A DNA stretch of 64,000 nt from Magicicada septendecula (GCA_034769895.1 CM068368.1:339473076-339537075), one strand, 5' to 3'. Shown: positions 46,020 through 58,165, counted from the first letter of the stretch. Numbers and translations: made by a program. Notes: generated by a model not told the origin, from the sequence alone.

Positions 46020-47400
46020 AAGTAGAATTATTTTCCGAAGTATGGCACCATCTTTTTGAAACATTCTGTATATGCGGCTTATTGTAGAATGGTTTTGTCG
46101 AAATCCCGACTGATAATCGCCAAGAATCACCCAGCCAGTGTACTGTATTTTTTAGAGAAGACACCCCTTTATCCGTTACGTTTAATAAATAATTTGTTTA
46201 TAGTTTTCTCTAACCCTTCATCCCTTTTTTTGCATAGAGTGTGTGCAAGGCCCAACGTAGGGATAGTTTGTTGTCCCAAATTAGTTTGTGGATTCGTTTC
46301 CATGGGCTATATTTTCCACACTTGCCGTGATTGTGTCACATCGAGATACGTTATTGCTTATTAGTGAATTGATTACATTTACGACTTTATCTAGCAATAG
46401 ACCTCCAATCTCTGGTTCTACAACTATATAAATTTTCCCATCTTCTTACTGACTACATTCCTTATTCAATATTTCGTGGAAGTATTCTACCATTCTCCTG
46501 AGTATCCCAGCCTCATTTACTAGTAAGTTCTCTTTGCCTTATATGAAAACTGTTCTTTTCCTTGATCTCCCTTACTTTGTTGTTATATTATTCTCTCTCT
46601 CTGTTGTATACAAAGTTTCTGTATAGCCGTTATTCTTTTTTACCTTCATTACCCGATTGTGTTGCCTTTTTTCCTCGTTATAAATTGGTTACTTATGGCT
46701 TCATTTTTGTTTCTCATTGTTTGGACCATTATGCATTATGTCGCCTGCCTACGTCCTACTAGTAATCTGCTTTTCCTTAGCATGCTGTTTTAAATTTGCT
46801 TCCACTATTGATACACATTGTTAATAGTTTCTTGATCAGTTCTAATTCTATGGTTTCTTTGTATCTTCTTAAGTCATTCTCACTTGTTAGCTTACTGAAG
46901 TTCCATCTCTTTTGTTTATATCCTTTATTTTTTGAGTATTACTAATTCTTTGTTTTATCGTTGTCACTAGTAAAAATGATCCGGGCCACAGTTTACTCCT
47001 CTTCACGAACGAACGTCCTGGCTAGAGAAAGTTTATCTTTTGGATAAGAGCACGCAATCAATTCGGTTTTAATCTTGAGTATATGGATTAATTTTTCACA
47101 TGACTATGTGGATCTGTTAATGTACAAAAAGCAGGTTCTGCATATCGGCTAGTTGGTATCTGTTTTCGCCAGCTTGTTGTCTGTTGGAGATTATTTTCAA
47201 TATTCTTAAATTATTACTTATGCCCCTTTATAGCTTTAAAACCGCCAAGAACTATAATTAGATTGTATTTGGATGTTTTGTCCCACGTTTATTGTAGGGT
47301 ATCATTAGACAATTCCATGTTTTCTTCTTTAACGTCTTCAGTGAGGAGTATACACGTTGATTATTGTTGTTTTAATGTAAAATCCTTATTAGTAATAAAA
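46020..47400 (-). mobile_element. LINE ORF2 relic: endonuclease, linker and start of RT
   Basis: From right to left: TIINVYTPH (endonuclease xINVYAPT); NLIIVLGG with FKA (VIVLGDFNA); NRIDCVLLSKR (NQIDYVLISKR); DVRS with RGVNCGPDHF (DVRSYRGADCDSDHxL); a basic linker; ENLLVNEAGILRRMVEYFHE (NLLxxExxILxRWxEYFxELLN); EPEIGGL; and near 46.2-46.05 kb HKLIWDNKLSLRWAL with a frame resembling NYRGITLLNVTYKVFS and GFRxNRSTTD. The order equals an apurinic-type endonuclease followed by RT. Several stops and frame changes are present, and the RT palm onward is absent. An old copy with both ends lost. Confidence 0.75.
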
Positions 47401-47404
47401 CATC

Positions 47405-49180
47405 CTCTTTGGCTTCATACTTATTGTTTAAATAATCCAAGCTGTTTGAGCAATCCTATAATATTACTATTGTGGCGCTAAAAATGCCTCCTTTCATCTA
47501 AATTACAAACTCACCATGTCTTCCTTAAACAATTTCCAATCAAATTAAAAACAACACAAGCACAGCTAGACACTATATCCATTAGTATTACGTATATGTA
47601 CAACATGCTACATTTAAATAAAATTACTCAACAAGCGGGAATTAAAAATCTGTTATGTACACAGTACAAATGAAATTCCAAAGAACATAAACAATAACAC
47701 GGCTATTACGTAATTTTATTACTCTACTTTCTATTTATTATGTAGTGGCGCACGCAAGTAATTCTAAACAAAGGCTGTGTATGCCATTCACTGTCACACG
47801 TAGCGCTCACATCCTCTGCAAGTGATAGTATCCGACACTGGCTGCAATCTCACGTTTCATTAAAATCAGTGGTGGTCTTATTGTAGTGTTATAATACATC
47901 AAGGGATGAAAAATAGAGATAATAAATTACATAAGAGATAGTTATATAATTATATAGTTATATAGTTATAATTATATAGAGATAATTACATATTTGCCAG
48001 TAGCTTTACTAAACCTTTAACGAAGCCTGTAGTAGAGATCTTTTTGTCTATGGGGAGAAGTGAGGTTTAGTCTGTGCTTAGTCAAATGGTTGACGAGCTG
48101 AGGACCTCATATCAATATATTAATTTACAAAACAAACTCCCTTTCATCCAGCATTAAATTTACAATTTTTTATATGGTTTTAAACTAGTTTTAGGCTATT
48201 GAGAATTGCTCTTTTATCAGACGTCTACCTGAGTTTATCGTTTGGTTATTTTAGTGTCTGTATTAGTAAAAAAAATCTGGTTTAAACATAAAATTTAAAT
48301 TTCTTGAAGTACATAATTTTCACTGTCAATAAAACAATAAAACAGTCTCCGAGCTAGATATCTTGAAACCAGATTTTTGTTTGTTGGATTGTGGGTGCAT
48401 ACGTTTCTTTGGCTCAAACTATCATCTTCAAACTTGTGTCTTCGCTAATACCAAACAGAAGGCTGAAGGCAGCGGTAGCGGTTTGAACCGTCAACATGTG
48501 TACTTTTTACTCATAATGTTACAACGAAAAGTGTATTCTCCAACCTTTACTTTGTTTTCTTTATGACGAACAAGTTACATGATATTTATACATAAGCAGT
48601 TTTCCAGCTTCCATGGTGTTAGGTGTAGAAGTGTCCTATCATCTTCTTTAGATAAAAGAAGGCTACGCTGACGTTATTATTTGTAACTAGGGATGTTGAA
48701 GACCGATAAAGTTAGTTACAGCAAAAGTAAGTGAATTAATTGTGTCAAGATTCTGAGTAATAAATAAGGACTACCTAATATTTTGGTACGAATATAAATG
48801 AAGATAATTTCCGCCAATTTACACTTAACAGTGATATAAAGGTTTGATGTTATAACGTTCATGAAGCAGCTTCTCAGAGCGTAAGTACTTTTACTTTTAC
48901 ATGAAGTACAAAGAATAAGATGTAACATATCAAACTACAAAATTAAGTCTAATATACAGTAACGGCAATGGATATCTAAAACGTGTTTATGCCATAGATA
49001 GTTTGACGATTATAACGATTACAAAACCTGAGCTAGTGACTGATGATTTGTTTTCATATACGCTTCAGCATTACATATGCATCCACTCACCTTTCACTGT
49101 CCATGAGCTTCACAGTTCTAGATATGTAGACAATCCTAAGTAATGACTCTTTTTAAGGCAAAGACCGTTTGTGGTATTTA
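47405..49180. other. AT-rich stretch without recognisable genes
   Basis: Includes a TATATAGT-rich imperfect repeat near 47940-47990. No motif-bearing frame was seen. Confidence 0.4.
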
Positions 49181-49185
49181 CGGGA

Positions 49186-49376
49186 TTTTTCACATAACTA
49201 TGTGGATCTGTTAATGTACAAAATACCAGGTTCTGCATATCGGCTAGTTGGTATATGTTTCCGCCTTTTAGCTTGTTGTCTGATGGAGACTATTTTCAAT
49301 ATTCTTAAATTATTTCTTATGGACCATTATAGTTTTTAAGTCGCCAAGAACTATAATTACATTGTATTTGTATTAT
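49186..49376 (-). mobile_element. second copy of the LINE endonuclease segment
   Basis: Closely similar in sequence and orientation to 47088-47272 (the VIVLGDxxA to Asn-Pro region), with small indels. On the minus strand it reads NVIIVLGDLKT. It is a separate old fragment of the same LINE family or a local duplication of the 47.1-kb copy. It lies just outside LTR element 2. Confidence 0.7.
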
Positions 49377-49530
49377 AACTATAATTAATTAATTCAGAGG
49401 GAAGTGTGACTGTTAAATATTCGTAGATTGACGTCAACGGTGAGGTAGAAAGCTGTTAATAGCCCTACAGAATTTGTAAGGGAGACGTACTTGGGGAGAC
49501 TGCTTTGTGCCTCTGATAAGAGAGAAAGGT

Positions 49531-51834
49531 TACAAATGTAATATTTATGCAAATTTATTAATTGCATAAATTAATTGAAATTTTTAATTATATAAAATTT
49601 TCTCTTGGTTACAATTATCTACTAGAATATACTTCCTCGTGTCACGTGTTGGGGCACCATATGCAACTGTAATATTTTTTATGTTTGTCTCTACTTGCAT
49701 AAATTAATTAAAATTATTCTAAGGAGTTTCCATAAATGTAGGTTTTTACTACAGATCTTGTTTACTGCTCCAGGACGGGCATGCCATATATGATGATACA
49801 CTCTGATATCACTGAGCTTTAATACGCCCCGCGTTCTGGAGCACCATATGTAAACAGGTGTTTTGGGTGAATAACAATTATGTGACTCAGACACTATTAA
49901 TTTTCGTAAACAATACAAATTTATTATATGTTTTCAATGTCATTTAAATTCTGAATAAAGTTAGCGTTTCTATATAACATATTAAATACACAATGCTGTT
50001 ATATTATCTCTAACGTTTATGAACATCTACAAATCAATAAAGGTTAATTAATGACCATATAAATTTCAATATATCCTACTCTATGGATTCATATTTCTCA
50101 ATTTGCGTTACTTTTGAGCAATTAAATATATGTATATTCAACTCAGTGGCAAGTTCTTTTTGAGTGGCAGGACAGTGGCAACCTAATCTAATGTTACATG
50201 AATGATAATAATTTACTTGGTGTTTGTATCCAAATTGCGGTGATTAACTGCGTAGTTCCTCTCATTCTGCGACGAGGTCCAGGCTGAAGATACGCCAATT
50301 AAATTACACTTGACACTCCGTCACGACACTATTTGTTCCACATTTTATCCGGATACTCGCATGAACGATAATGACTAATTGCGTTAACTTGAATATTACT
50401 TCCTTGTCTAAAACTCTTTTGCGTGCAGGTTTTCTCTGTCACTATCGGCGTACGTGTGCAATAGTTTACGCCGCGTTTAACTAGAGCGATTGTACCATTT
50501 ATAATGTGTTCACTATGCGAATATAATTGGTTTTATTTGCATTTCAGTGAGTTAATTCGTGGCACAATCTTACTATATTGTCTCATGTCACTTACGTCAC
50601 GGTAATGTGATATTGTCAATACCTTATCACTCGCATTCGATTCATAAAAACGAGATTTTTATGACCACAAAGTCTGATCGTACTTAACTCGACATTGTCA
50701 TAGTATTTAGTCACGGGTTAGTTCTACAGTTTTACATAGTTTCTGATACACTCCCGAACGATCTCTCTGCTTGTATCAATACACTTTACTACCGTCCATC
50801 TGAAAGACTCTGGCTGGTTAATACCGAAATAGAATTGACTGACAAAAATTAGAATACGACCGAACTGAGACTGAACTCAAATTTAAAATAGACTGAACTC
50901 TCCAAATCGACTGAACTGAGATTTTAAAATAGACTGGCTTCTTCTTCTCTGCGAACACCTTATTTTATTACTTCAGCAACACGACTCCCTCCACAGATAT
51001 CATACCCTTACCACAATCACTGTCATGATTGGTTTCTCGCATCCGATTCTGCGAAGGCTCCTCCTGGATACTCTGGCTGGGGTCTCTAGTCTACTTCCCA
51101 TTAGCTCTTCACCCTTGTCTCCATGTTGACGTCTTCTTAACACCCGCCTTTGCCGAATTCCTTGCTCCTGATAGGTCAGCCAAGACCTCTCTCTAAAAGT
51201 CTTGCTGTCTACACCACCTCCCCGTATGACGACGGACCTAATTACACGGTTGTCTGTTATGTGATTGTCTTACGTTCCCTAGTGTCCTTTCTAAGCGATT
51301 TCCTTTCCGCACATGTGTGTACCATAACCCGGGTGTGCCGAATCGCCGTATTGTCCTCGACTTCCCTTGTTACGTTCACACGCTGATGGTGGTCATCTTC
51401 CAGGAACTAACATCTGTTCTGCATCCCTACAAGATGCTCCGTATGTCGTGCCAGTAAGCAAGTTGCCCGCTGTGCGGCTATGTATGTTCTTTCGTTCTTA
51501 ATTGCATCCGCCCTTAGACTGCTTTTGTGGAAAACGTTATGTCCATGTGCAGCCGCTAACTCACACGTGTATGTCGAAAATTGGCGTCCCCTTAGTACAC
51601 GCTTTGTCGGTAATTGTGACGAACTGACACCGTCTTTTGTTTCTTTGTTATTGTCGCCACTTGCGCTTATGTCGTTCATCCACGTCCAACATCTGTTGTG
51701 TGCCAAGGCGTTGTCTTTCTTAAGTCATTGTCTAACGGCGGCCGTTTGGCTATACCATGCATCACTCTTGACAGTTGACGCCCGCTACAGTGCCGTTTAC
51801 TCAAAAAAAAATTCTCTACTGTAATTGCTTTACA
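49531..51834 (-). repeat. LTR of element 2 (3' LTR on the minus strand)
   Basis: About 2304 bp, identical at nearly all positions to 58166-60470. With the AGGT target duplication the plus-strand edge is TACAAATGTAAT and the other edge CTTTACA, so on the minus strand the repeat runs TGTAAAG...TTTGTA. If TG...CA ends are insisted on, the left edge would be 49537 instead. It contains degenerate copies of the primer-site/LTR-edge module (49643-49673 and 49826-49854). Confidence 0.9.
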
Positions 51835-53073
51835 GAGTCCCCAATTTGGGTTCATTGATGAGTCCCGAATCAAGGAATCGCAAATTAATGCCCTTGCTGA
51901 AGTTTCATCAATGGTCATTCTTCATTGAAAAGAGTGTAGTCACCAAAGATCATCTTCGACATGAAAGAGTGTAGCGTTACTTACCCTTTCCTTCCCCCAT
52001 TTTCAACACTGTCTGTCATTATTACACCACTGTCGTTCATAACCTCGATACTGAATTTATTGCTCGCTTGTTTGAGATTATGAATCCATTTACAGATTTT
52101 CTAGTAATTAAATGGTTAAGTTAATATTCATTTACATGTTCTATATCTACAAAATTCCTTCTTTTTAGGAAAATAAAGTAAAAAAAAAATGTTCTTTTGT
52201 TGCTAACTAGTTATCACACATTTTTTTCTCCGTTAAATTTTTTTTTTTTTTTAATATTCATTACTCCTAAATAATCTATTGGCTAAAATTTACATTTTGT
52301 TGACAAGCGTTCTACCAACTTGGTTACAACAAAAGAAAACACAATAAGTTTAAGTATAAATATCTTGATAACCTATTCACTCCAATTATCCTTGGTTAGA
52401 TTTTCCAAAGATTATATTACAATTTGATTTACGCTAAATTTTACACATATAAACATTAATAATGTACTTCTTATACGTATCAAAAAAAATTTTCTTCCCC
52501 TAAAATTCTACAATTTCTCAACAAAATCTCATTTCAATAGAATAAAACCTTATTTACATTTCCCTTTTATTTGAACTTAACAACTATCACACTATAATTC
52601 TCATTAAAGTTTTTACGATTACACAATTTATAATAAATGATTTTTTTTTTTTTTATATTCTTGTAATTTATTACTGCTTGTTGTACATTCCAATAATTTA
52701 TAGCTAATTATTTCAAATGATTAAGTAACAAACCTTTGTTTACTTTCTCCTATCGATTACGATCTTATCACGTACATTATTCAAAATTTTACCATGAAAC
52801 AAGACAATTTAAATTTTTACAAATTAGTCTATGATTTCACTACTAACTATAACACAATGACATAGTTCTTGATTTATTTACAAAGACAATTCTGTCTCTT
52901 AGCTAAGCAAACTTGAATGGTTTGTTTTATTACCGTTAGAGGCTTTACGCATTCCTCTAACGTCTCCCCACTTAGCCGTTGAGTAATTTGCCTTATCCTT
53001 CCTTTACGTAACATAAACACACGTCTTGTCCTTAAAGAATTTGATGTATTATTTATCACGTTGATTTCTTTCT
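51835..53073 (-). other. element 2 untranslated region between pol and 3' LTR
   Basis: About 1.2 kb, AT-rich with several T runs. The longest minus-strand frame is about 60 codons (52874-53059), so no env is recognisable. Confidence 0.6.
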
Positions 53074-56000
53074 TTAATCTCTTTCCTTTCGGGAATGATA
53101 TGCTTTTAATTGTCTTATGTTAAAATTGCCGCGGATTTTCTGTTCATCGCTGCATTCAACCAAGATATATGTAGCTTCCCCTAAGACCTGTTTCACCTTA
53201 TAGGGCCCACAATACAATTCACAAAATTTGTCAATTTTCTTCTGCATGGCATCCGATTGGCAGTATGTCCTTACCAATACTAGATCTCCCATTTTAAATT
53301 TGGTAATTTTGTTATCCTCGTTCATTTTCTTTGCGTGTTTCTCTCTCTCCAGCTTCATTTTCACAAAGATTTGGTGGTTGTCCGTTATACTATGTTCATG
53401 TATCTCTTCGTTTAAGTATTTTTCCCAAACGCGTGCTGGTCTCCTACCGAACTGCGCTTCGTATGGTGTTACTTCAATGGTGTCGTGATACGTTTCATTA
53501 ATGCAGCTTTCGATTGTTGTAATAAATCGTGACCACTTAGTGTGTTGTTCGCCGACGAATATACGGAACATGTTTCCTAATTGTCGATTAATACGTTCGG
53601 CAAGGTTGGCGCACGGGTTACGAATGGCAGTGTACTTCGGTTGTATTTGAAGTTCACTCAATCCTTTCACCCATTGTTTCGATGTAAACTGCGTCGCATT
53701 GTCCGTTAATATTGCTTTCGGTTTTACAACTTCTTCGATGTATTGTCGGACTCTCCTGATAGTTGCGGCCGTTGTTGCCCTTCTCAACGTGTATAACTTC
53801 ACGTATTTTGTAAAGTTATCAACCATGACGAAGATGTATTTTACGCCACCCGTCGATACTGGTAACGGTCCGTAATAATCACCGCTAATGAGTTCTCCTT
53901 TCTCTGATGGTAAAATTGGTATCGTTCCGCCAAACAGATTCCTATTTTGGCTATCCTTGCAACGTTGACATTTGTCACAAGTTTTTACGTACTCTTTAAT
54001 TTTCCTTGACATTTTGTCAAATGTGAAACTCTCCTGTAACAGTTTGGTACATTTCTTACCTCCTAAATGGCCGTACATCTGGTGTATTTCGGAGATGATT
54101 ATGTCCGTAATACTCTCTGGCACGTATAATTTCCATTTGTTCTTACGCTTCCTATACAATTTGTTATCAATATACTTATAAAACTTACACATATCATTTT
54201 CATTACCATTATTAAGATTATCTATAATAGATCCCAACTTCGTATCCTCCTTCTGGAATTTTCCTATGTCTCTTATCATACTACATACGTCTTTCTTCAT
54301 TTTTATAGTTACCTGATTTATCTGGTATTCGAAGTTCTCATCAACTTGGTCCTCTTCCGTTGCATCTTCTGGATACCGGCTGAGTATGTCGGCCACTACA
54401 TTCTCTTTACCTTTACAGTGAAGGATGTTAAAGGTATATTCTTGTATGGATAGGATCCACCTAGTTATCCTGGAGTTGTTTAGATGGCATTTATGCATGA
54501 AAGTGAGTGCTTTATTATCAGTTATAATCGTTAATGGTTGACCCAAGATATATATTCGAAATTTCTCTAAACATCTGACAATGCTTAATAGTTCTTTTTC
54601 AGTCGTGAAATAGTTCTTTTCCGCACCCTTAAAAGTTTTACTTGTGTAGGCAATAACACCCACATTCCCCTCTTCATCCAACTGATACAGTTGTCCACCG
54701 TAGGCGTATTTACTCGCATCGCATTGAAGAAAATATCGTTGGTTGACTTTCGGAAATTTTAATATAACCGTCTCAATAAATAAATCCTTTACTTCCTTGA
54801 AGCATCGATCTAGTTCTGATGTCCAAATAAACCTTTTATTTTTTTTCAATAAATCCAGTAATGGTTGAATCGTTTCTGCGTACTTAGCAGTAAATCTATT
54901 ATAAAAGTTAGTCAATCCTAAGAATCCTTTCAATTGCTTCAGGTTTCTCGGAACTGGGAAATTTCTGATCGCAGCAACCTTTTCTTCTGTTGCTTGTACT
55001 CCTTCCGTAGTTAAGCGATACCCTAGGTAGGCGATTTCTTGACGAAAGAATTGCGATTTATCGAGGTTAATCGTTAGGTTTGCTCTGCGTAGATTGCTTA
55101 ATAATAAATCCAAATGTACCAGATGCGTCTTGACGTCGTTCGAGTAACAAAGACAGTCGTCAACATAGATGATTGTGTTTTCCTTCACCGGATCTTCAAG
55201 TGCCATGTCTAGTCCTCTCGTCAGAGCGGCAGAACTGGTGCTTAATCCGAATGGTGTTACCGTATATCTATAACATTTCCCCTCATACATGAAAGCGGTG
55301 TAATCGCGACAACATTCCTTTAGTGGCACCTGCCAAAAACTGCTGGTTAAATCCACTGTGGACAGGTACTTCATTCTTCCACACCTTGCTAATATCTCTT
55401 GGATAGGAGTTGGTCCTTCATAGTCGGGAATGGTAACACTATTGATTTTTCGTGCGTCCAAACACAGCCTGACGTTTCCGTCTTTCTTTATTACGGCGAC
55501 CATTGGATTAATAAATGGGCTATTTCCCCTCTCAATTACACCGTGTTTCAACATTTTGTTGATTTCGGCATCCACTCTTTGCTTGTACGCAAGTGGAATT
55601 GGCCACCCGCGTTGGAAATAAGGCGTGTTGTCCGTTACTTTAAATTCATGCTGATAGCATTCCATTCTCCCTGGACTCTCCCGAAATAAACTTTTATTAT
55701 TCATTAAGACTTCTCTCAGATTTTCTAACGTTTCCTCATCCACACCTGTTATGTTGTCCACTTTCACGTTTATTTTCTTCTCGATTTCATCCTCTTCTTC
55801 TGCTTCTACTACTTCCATGTGTACAATGGGTATGCTGACATTTTGTTCTTCCTCTCTTCCTCTAAATTCAACGACTCCCTTTTCCACGTCAATCAAACAT
55901 TTTTCATCTTTCATAAAGCTAATACCTAATATACAATTTCTAATTAAATTTGGAATAATTAAAAATACGCAGTCTATCTTGATATCACTAATGTAAATGT

Positions 56001-56157
56001 CACATAAGATTTGTTTCCGTACTAGCTTAGACTTACTACCTACTGCACTAATAATCAGTGTATTAGTCATGCTTAATTCCTCATAAGGTTCTAAATAATG
56101 TTTATTTTGATTGAACCATTCTTCTGACAACGCATTAATCGCGCTCCCCGTATCCAA
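53074..56157 (-). CDS. element 2 pol (protease, RT, RNase H, integrase)
   Basis: Over 1000 codons, open. Domains in order: aspartic protease (LDTGSAINALS at the very start as drawn); reverse transcriptase (VRLCLDARKINS, VTPFGLSTSSAAL, active site IIYVDDCLCYS); the FLGLTNFYNRF link; RNase H (FLQCDASKYAYGG, EKELLSIVRCLEKF, TDNKALTF, ADILSRYP); integrase with zinc module (YGHLGGKKC, CDKCQRC), D-D-E core (SGDYYGPL, AILTDNATQF, NLAERINRQLG) and C-terminal GPY module (YCGPYKVKQVL). The drawn start is a TTG; the frame stays open further upstream without an ATG towards the end of gag, which fits the gag-pol frameshift usual in the family. Confidence 0.92.
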   Translation of the reverse strand: MDTGSAINALSEEWFNQNKHYLEPYEELSMTNTLIISAVGSKSKLVRKQILCDIYISDIKIDCVFLIIPNLIRNCILGISFMKDEKCLIDVEKGVVEFRGREEEQNVSIPIVHMEVVEAEEEDEIEKKINVKVDNITGVDEETLENLREVLMNNKSLFRESPGRMECYQHEFKVTDNTPYFQRGWPIPLAYKQRVDAEINKMLKHGVIERGNSPFINPMVAVIKKDGNVRLCLDARKINSVTIPDYEGPTPIQEILARCGRMKYLSTVDLTSSFWQVPLKECCRDYTAFMYEGKCYRYTVTPFGLSTSSAALTRGLDMALEDPVKENTIIYVDDCLCYSNDVKTHLVHLDLLLSNLRRANLTINLDKSQFFRQEIAYLGYRLTTEGVQATEEKVAAIRNFPVPRNLKQLKGFLGLTNFYNRFTAKYAETIQPLLDLLKKNKRFIWTSELDRCFKEVKDLFIETVILKFPKVNQRYFLQCDASKYAYGGQLYQLDEEGNVGVIAYTSKTFKGAEKNYFTTEKELLSIVRCLEKFRIYILGQPLTIITDNKALTFMHKCHLNNSRITRWILSIQEYTFNILHCKGKENVVADILSRYPEDATEEDQVDENFEYQINQVTIKMKKDVCSMIRDIGKFQKEDTKLGSIIDNLNNGNENDMCKFYKYIDNKLYRKRKNKWKLYVPESITDIIISEIHQMYGHLGGKKCTKLLQESFTFDKMSRKIKEYVKTCDKCQRCKDSQNRNLFGGTIPILPSEKGELISGDYYGPLPVSTGGVKYIFVMVDNFTKYVKLYTLRRATTAATIRRVRQYIEEVVKPKAILTDNATQFTSKQWVKGLSELQIQPKYTAIRNPCANLAERINRQLGNMFRIFVGEQHTKWSRFITTIESCINETYHDTIEVTPYEAQFGRRPARVWEKYLNEEIHEHSITDNHQIFVKMKLEREKHAKKMNEDNKITKFKMGDLVLVRTYCQSDAMQKKIDKFCELYCGPYKVKQVLGEATYILVECSDEQKIRGNFNIRQLKAYHSRKERD

Positions 56158-56339
56158 TAAGGCAAGGACCGTAATATTATTATTGAACTTAATTAATATT
56201 TCTGGACACTTAGAAATCCGTTGTTCGAATTTTAATTCATCTTCATAAGTTAATTCATTTCTAAGATCTGGTAATAGTATGTTAGTTTCGTGAAGTCGGT
56301 TCTTAGTCAGTATATCGGCTATCTCATTGTATTGTAGGG

Positions 56340-57923
56340 TTAATTTTTTTTCTCTCTATCTACGTCGTTCCCCTTACCAGTCGAGGTTGACGCACCGTTG
56401 TTTACGAATTCCAAGGAATTTATGGGCTGTCGGTTAGTGTGTCGTCCAAACCCCTTAACGTTGCGATCGTTTTCACTTTCTTTGTTCGGCATATGCTGTT
56501 TTTGCTTCCAGCTGACACCCTTATTGTGAAATGTTTGGGGTGTGTTTGTTGCTTCTCCCACACCTCGGGCATTCACCTTCTCGTGACTCCCTACAAAGTC
56601 ATTATCTCTGGTTGTTCGCTGATTAATCGTGGCGTACTCTGCAATCAATGATTCAAGGTTTTGGATAGAATTAATCCCCCTTGTCACCACAGCAATTTCA
56701 ATATTCTTACCAAAATGGCGCGCTATCTTTTTGATTAACTGACGATCAGTGATTGCTGGCGTTAATTGGCGACTTTCAAGTAGCTTGCGCTCCATATACT
56801 GTATTGCGCTCAGATTGCCCTTCCAATTAAATCGACCAAATTCTAGGCTGTCCCTGACTGCGTCCTGTCTTTCTTCTCCCCAATACTTTTGTGTGAAGAG
56901 GTCTTTAAATTCATCAAAATTGCGGATTTGGTCTCGTATCACCCTCCACCAAATCGCGGCGTCTGCTTCTAGATGTCGACCGATCCATTTGACATCGTCA
57001 CTTGGGTAGAATGTGTTCTGGATTTCGGTCAGTTCTTTGAGAAATTCGATGGGATATCGGTCTGTGCCGTTGTATTTTAATTCGTTGTTATGCGGCCCAC
57101 CTGTTCTTGCGGTCGATCCGACTTCTGCGTTGGCTAATTGACGCTGTAGTCGTTCTTGGCCTTCTTTAACTTTGGCGATGTGGTTTCTTAATTCTTCTAG
57201 TCGTGTCTCCTTCTCTTTATCTGTCTCACTGATTTTCTGTACAGCCGATCGTTGTCTGTCATCTACTTCTACGATCTTCTGTTTTAACGAGTTCACTGCT
57301 TCTCCTTGTTCTGTCCGTAGTCGTTCTACGTTGTTCATGACAACTCCTTTCAATTCTTCATTCCTGCTGTTGGTTTCTTGAATATGTGTGTCTATTTTGT
57401 TATGTATTTGATCTACTGTATTCTGTGTATTATTAATTGCTTCTTGCCATTCTTGTCGGTCCTTCTCTCTCAATTCTTTACTTTCTTTGGTATGTCTTGT
57501 TAATTCATTCTTCAACTCTTTCATTCCACGTTCATTCTTTTTCTGTAGCTCGCTAATTTTCTCTTCCCATTTCTTGGTGTGTTCTTGCAATTCTACTTTT
57601 ATTTTTCCAATCTGTTCTTCGTTCTGTTGTCTCATTTTTTCACTCATTTCTTCATTCTGTTGTTTCAGTTTTTCACTCATTTTTTCGCTCATTTTTTCGC
57701 TCATTTCTTCATTCTGTTGTTTAATGAACTCGAGCAATAACTGGAAGTTCATCTCGCGAGGTACTAACGATTGTCCCCCCGCCCTTGTAGTCTCGTCGGC
57801 GCTGGTGTTTTCACTCTGCGTCGTATCTTCCTCACATCCTTCGACGCCTAGCTGGTTGTTCACGTCGAACTCCATACTATCTGAATTATTGGTTGTCATT
57901 TTCGCGCGACTACGCGTAATCAT
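56340..57923 (-). CDS. element 2 gag with long coiled coil
   Basis: 527 codons from ATG at 57923 (MITRSRAKM). Residues about 60-290 form a long charged coiled coil rich in Glu, Lys and Gln, including near-exact repeats of EEMSEKM and KQQNEEMSEK. Residues about 295-450 are the capsid-type region (YPIEFLKELTEI, DAAIWWRVIRDQIRNFDEFK, FTQKYWGEERQDAVRD). The Asn/Gly/Lys-rich tail has no cysteine, so no CCHC knuckle is present. This differs from element 1. Nucleic-acid binding would have to use the basic tail; that is inference. Confidence 0.85.
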   Translation of the reverse strand: MITRSRAKMTTNNSDSMEFDVNNQLGVEGCEEDTTQSENTSADETTRAGGQSLVPREMNFQLLLEFIKQQNEEMSEKMSEKMSEKLKQQNEEMSEKMRQQNEEQIGKIKVELQEHTKKWEEKISELQKKNERGMKELKNELTRHTKESKELREKDRQEWQEAINNTQNTVDQIHNKIDTHIQETNSRNEELKGVVMNNVERLRTEQGEAVNSLKQKIVEVDDRQRSAVQKISETDKEKETRLEELRNHIAKVKEGQERLQRQLANAEVGSTARTGGPHNNELKYNGTDRYPIEFLKELTEIQNTFYPSDDVKWIGRHLEADAAIWWRVIRDQIRNFDEFKDLFTQKYWGEERQDAVRDSLEFGRFNWKGNLSAIQYMERKLLESRQLTPAITDRQLIKKIARHFGKNIEIAVVTRGINSIQNLESLIAEYATINQRTTRDNDFVGSHEKVNARGVGEATNTPQTFHNKGVSWKQKQHMPNKESENDRNVKGFGRHTNRQPINSLEFVNNGASTSTGKGNDVDREKKN

Positions 57924-58165
57924 TCAAGTATGCTTAACTAAGACTATTTCTACTACTGACTTACTGTCTAACAATTGCTTATAGCCACTGCCTGTCCTCA
58001 GCCTACCCACTAATAATATTTATTATTAATTATTCGAGCAATCGCTTCGTGCCCCACGTTGGGCGCCGTGTATATATGTAATAATTATGCAAATTTATTA
58101 ATTGCATAAATTAATTGAATTTTAATTATATAAATTTTGCTTGTTGCCCCACGTTGGGCGCCATA
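57924..58165 (-). other. element 2 5' leader with duplicated LTR-edge/primer-site module
   Basis: Between gag and the 5' LTR a segment of about 95 bp, covering the last part of the LTR plus the primer site, occurs a second time. The outer primer site is at 58146-58163 and the inner copy, lacking its first base, at 58051-58067. Between them lies a near copy of the LTR's terminal AT-rich stretch. Confidence 0.8.
58146..58163 (-). other. primer-binding site, tRNA-Lys type
   Basis: On the minus strand TGGCGCCCAACGTGGGGC, two bases inside the LTR edge. This is the 18-base complement of the 3' end of the tRNA-Lys(CUU)-type primer known from other retroelements, starting with TGG as it must. Confidence 0.88.

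Noticed and set aside
51407-51824. Frames of about 99-126 codons inside the LTRs of element 2 (also at 60042-60495)
   Set aside because: They are LTR sequence on both strands, without domain or codon evidence.
51835-53073. Possible env gene downstream of pol in element 2
   Set aside because: No open frame longer than about 60 codons and no signal peptide or membrane segment, so the element is treated as env-less.
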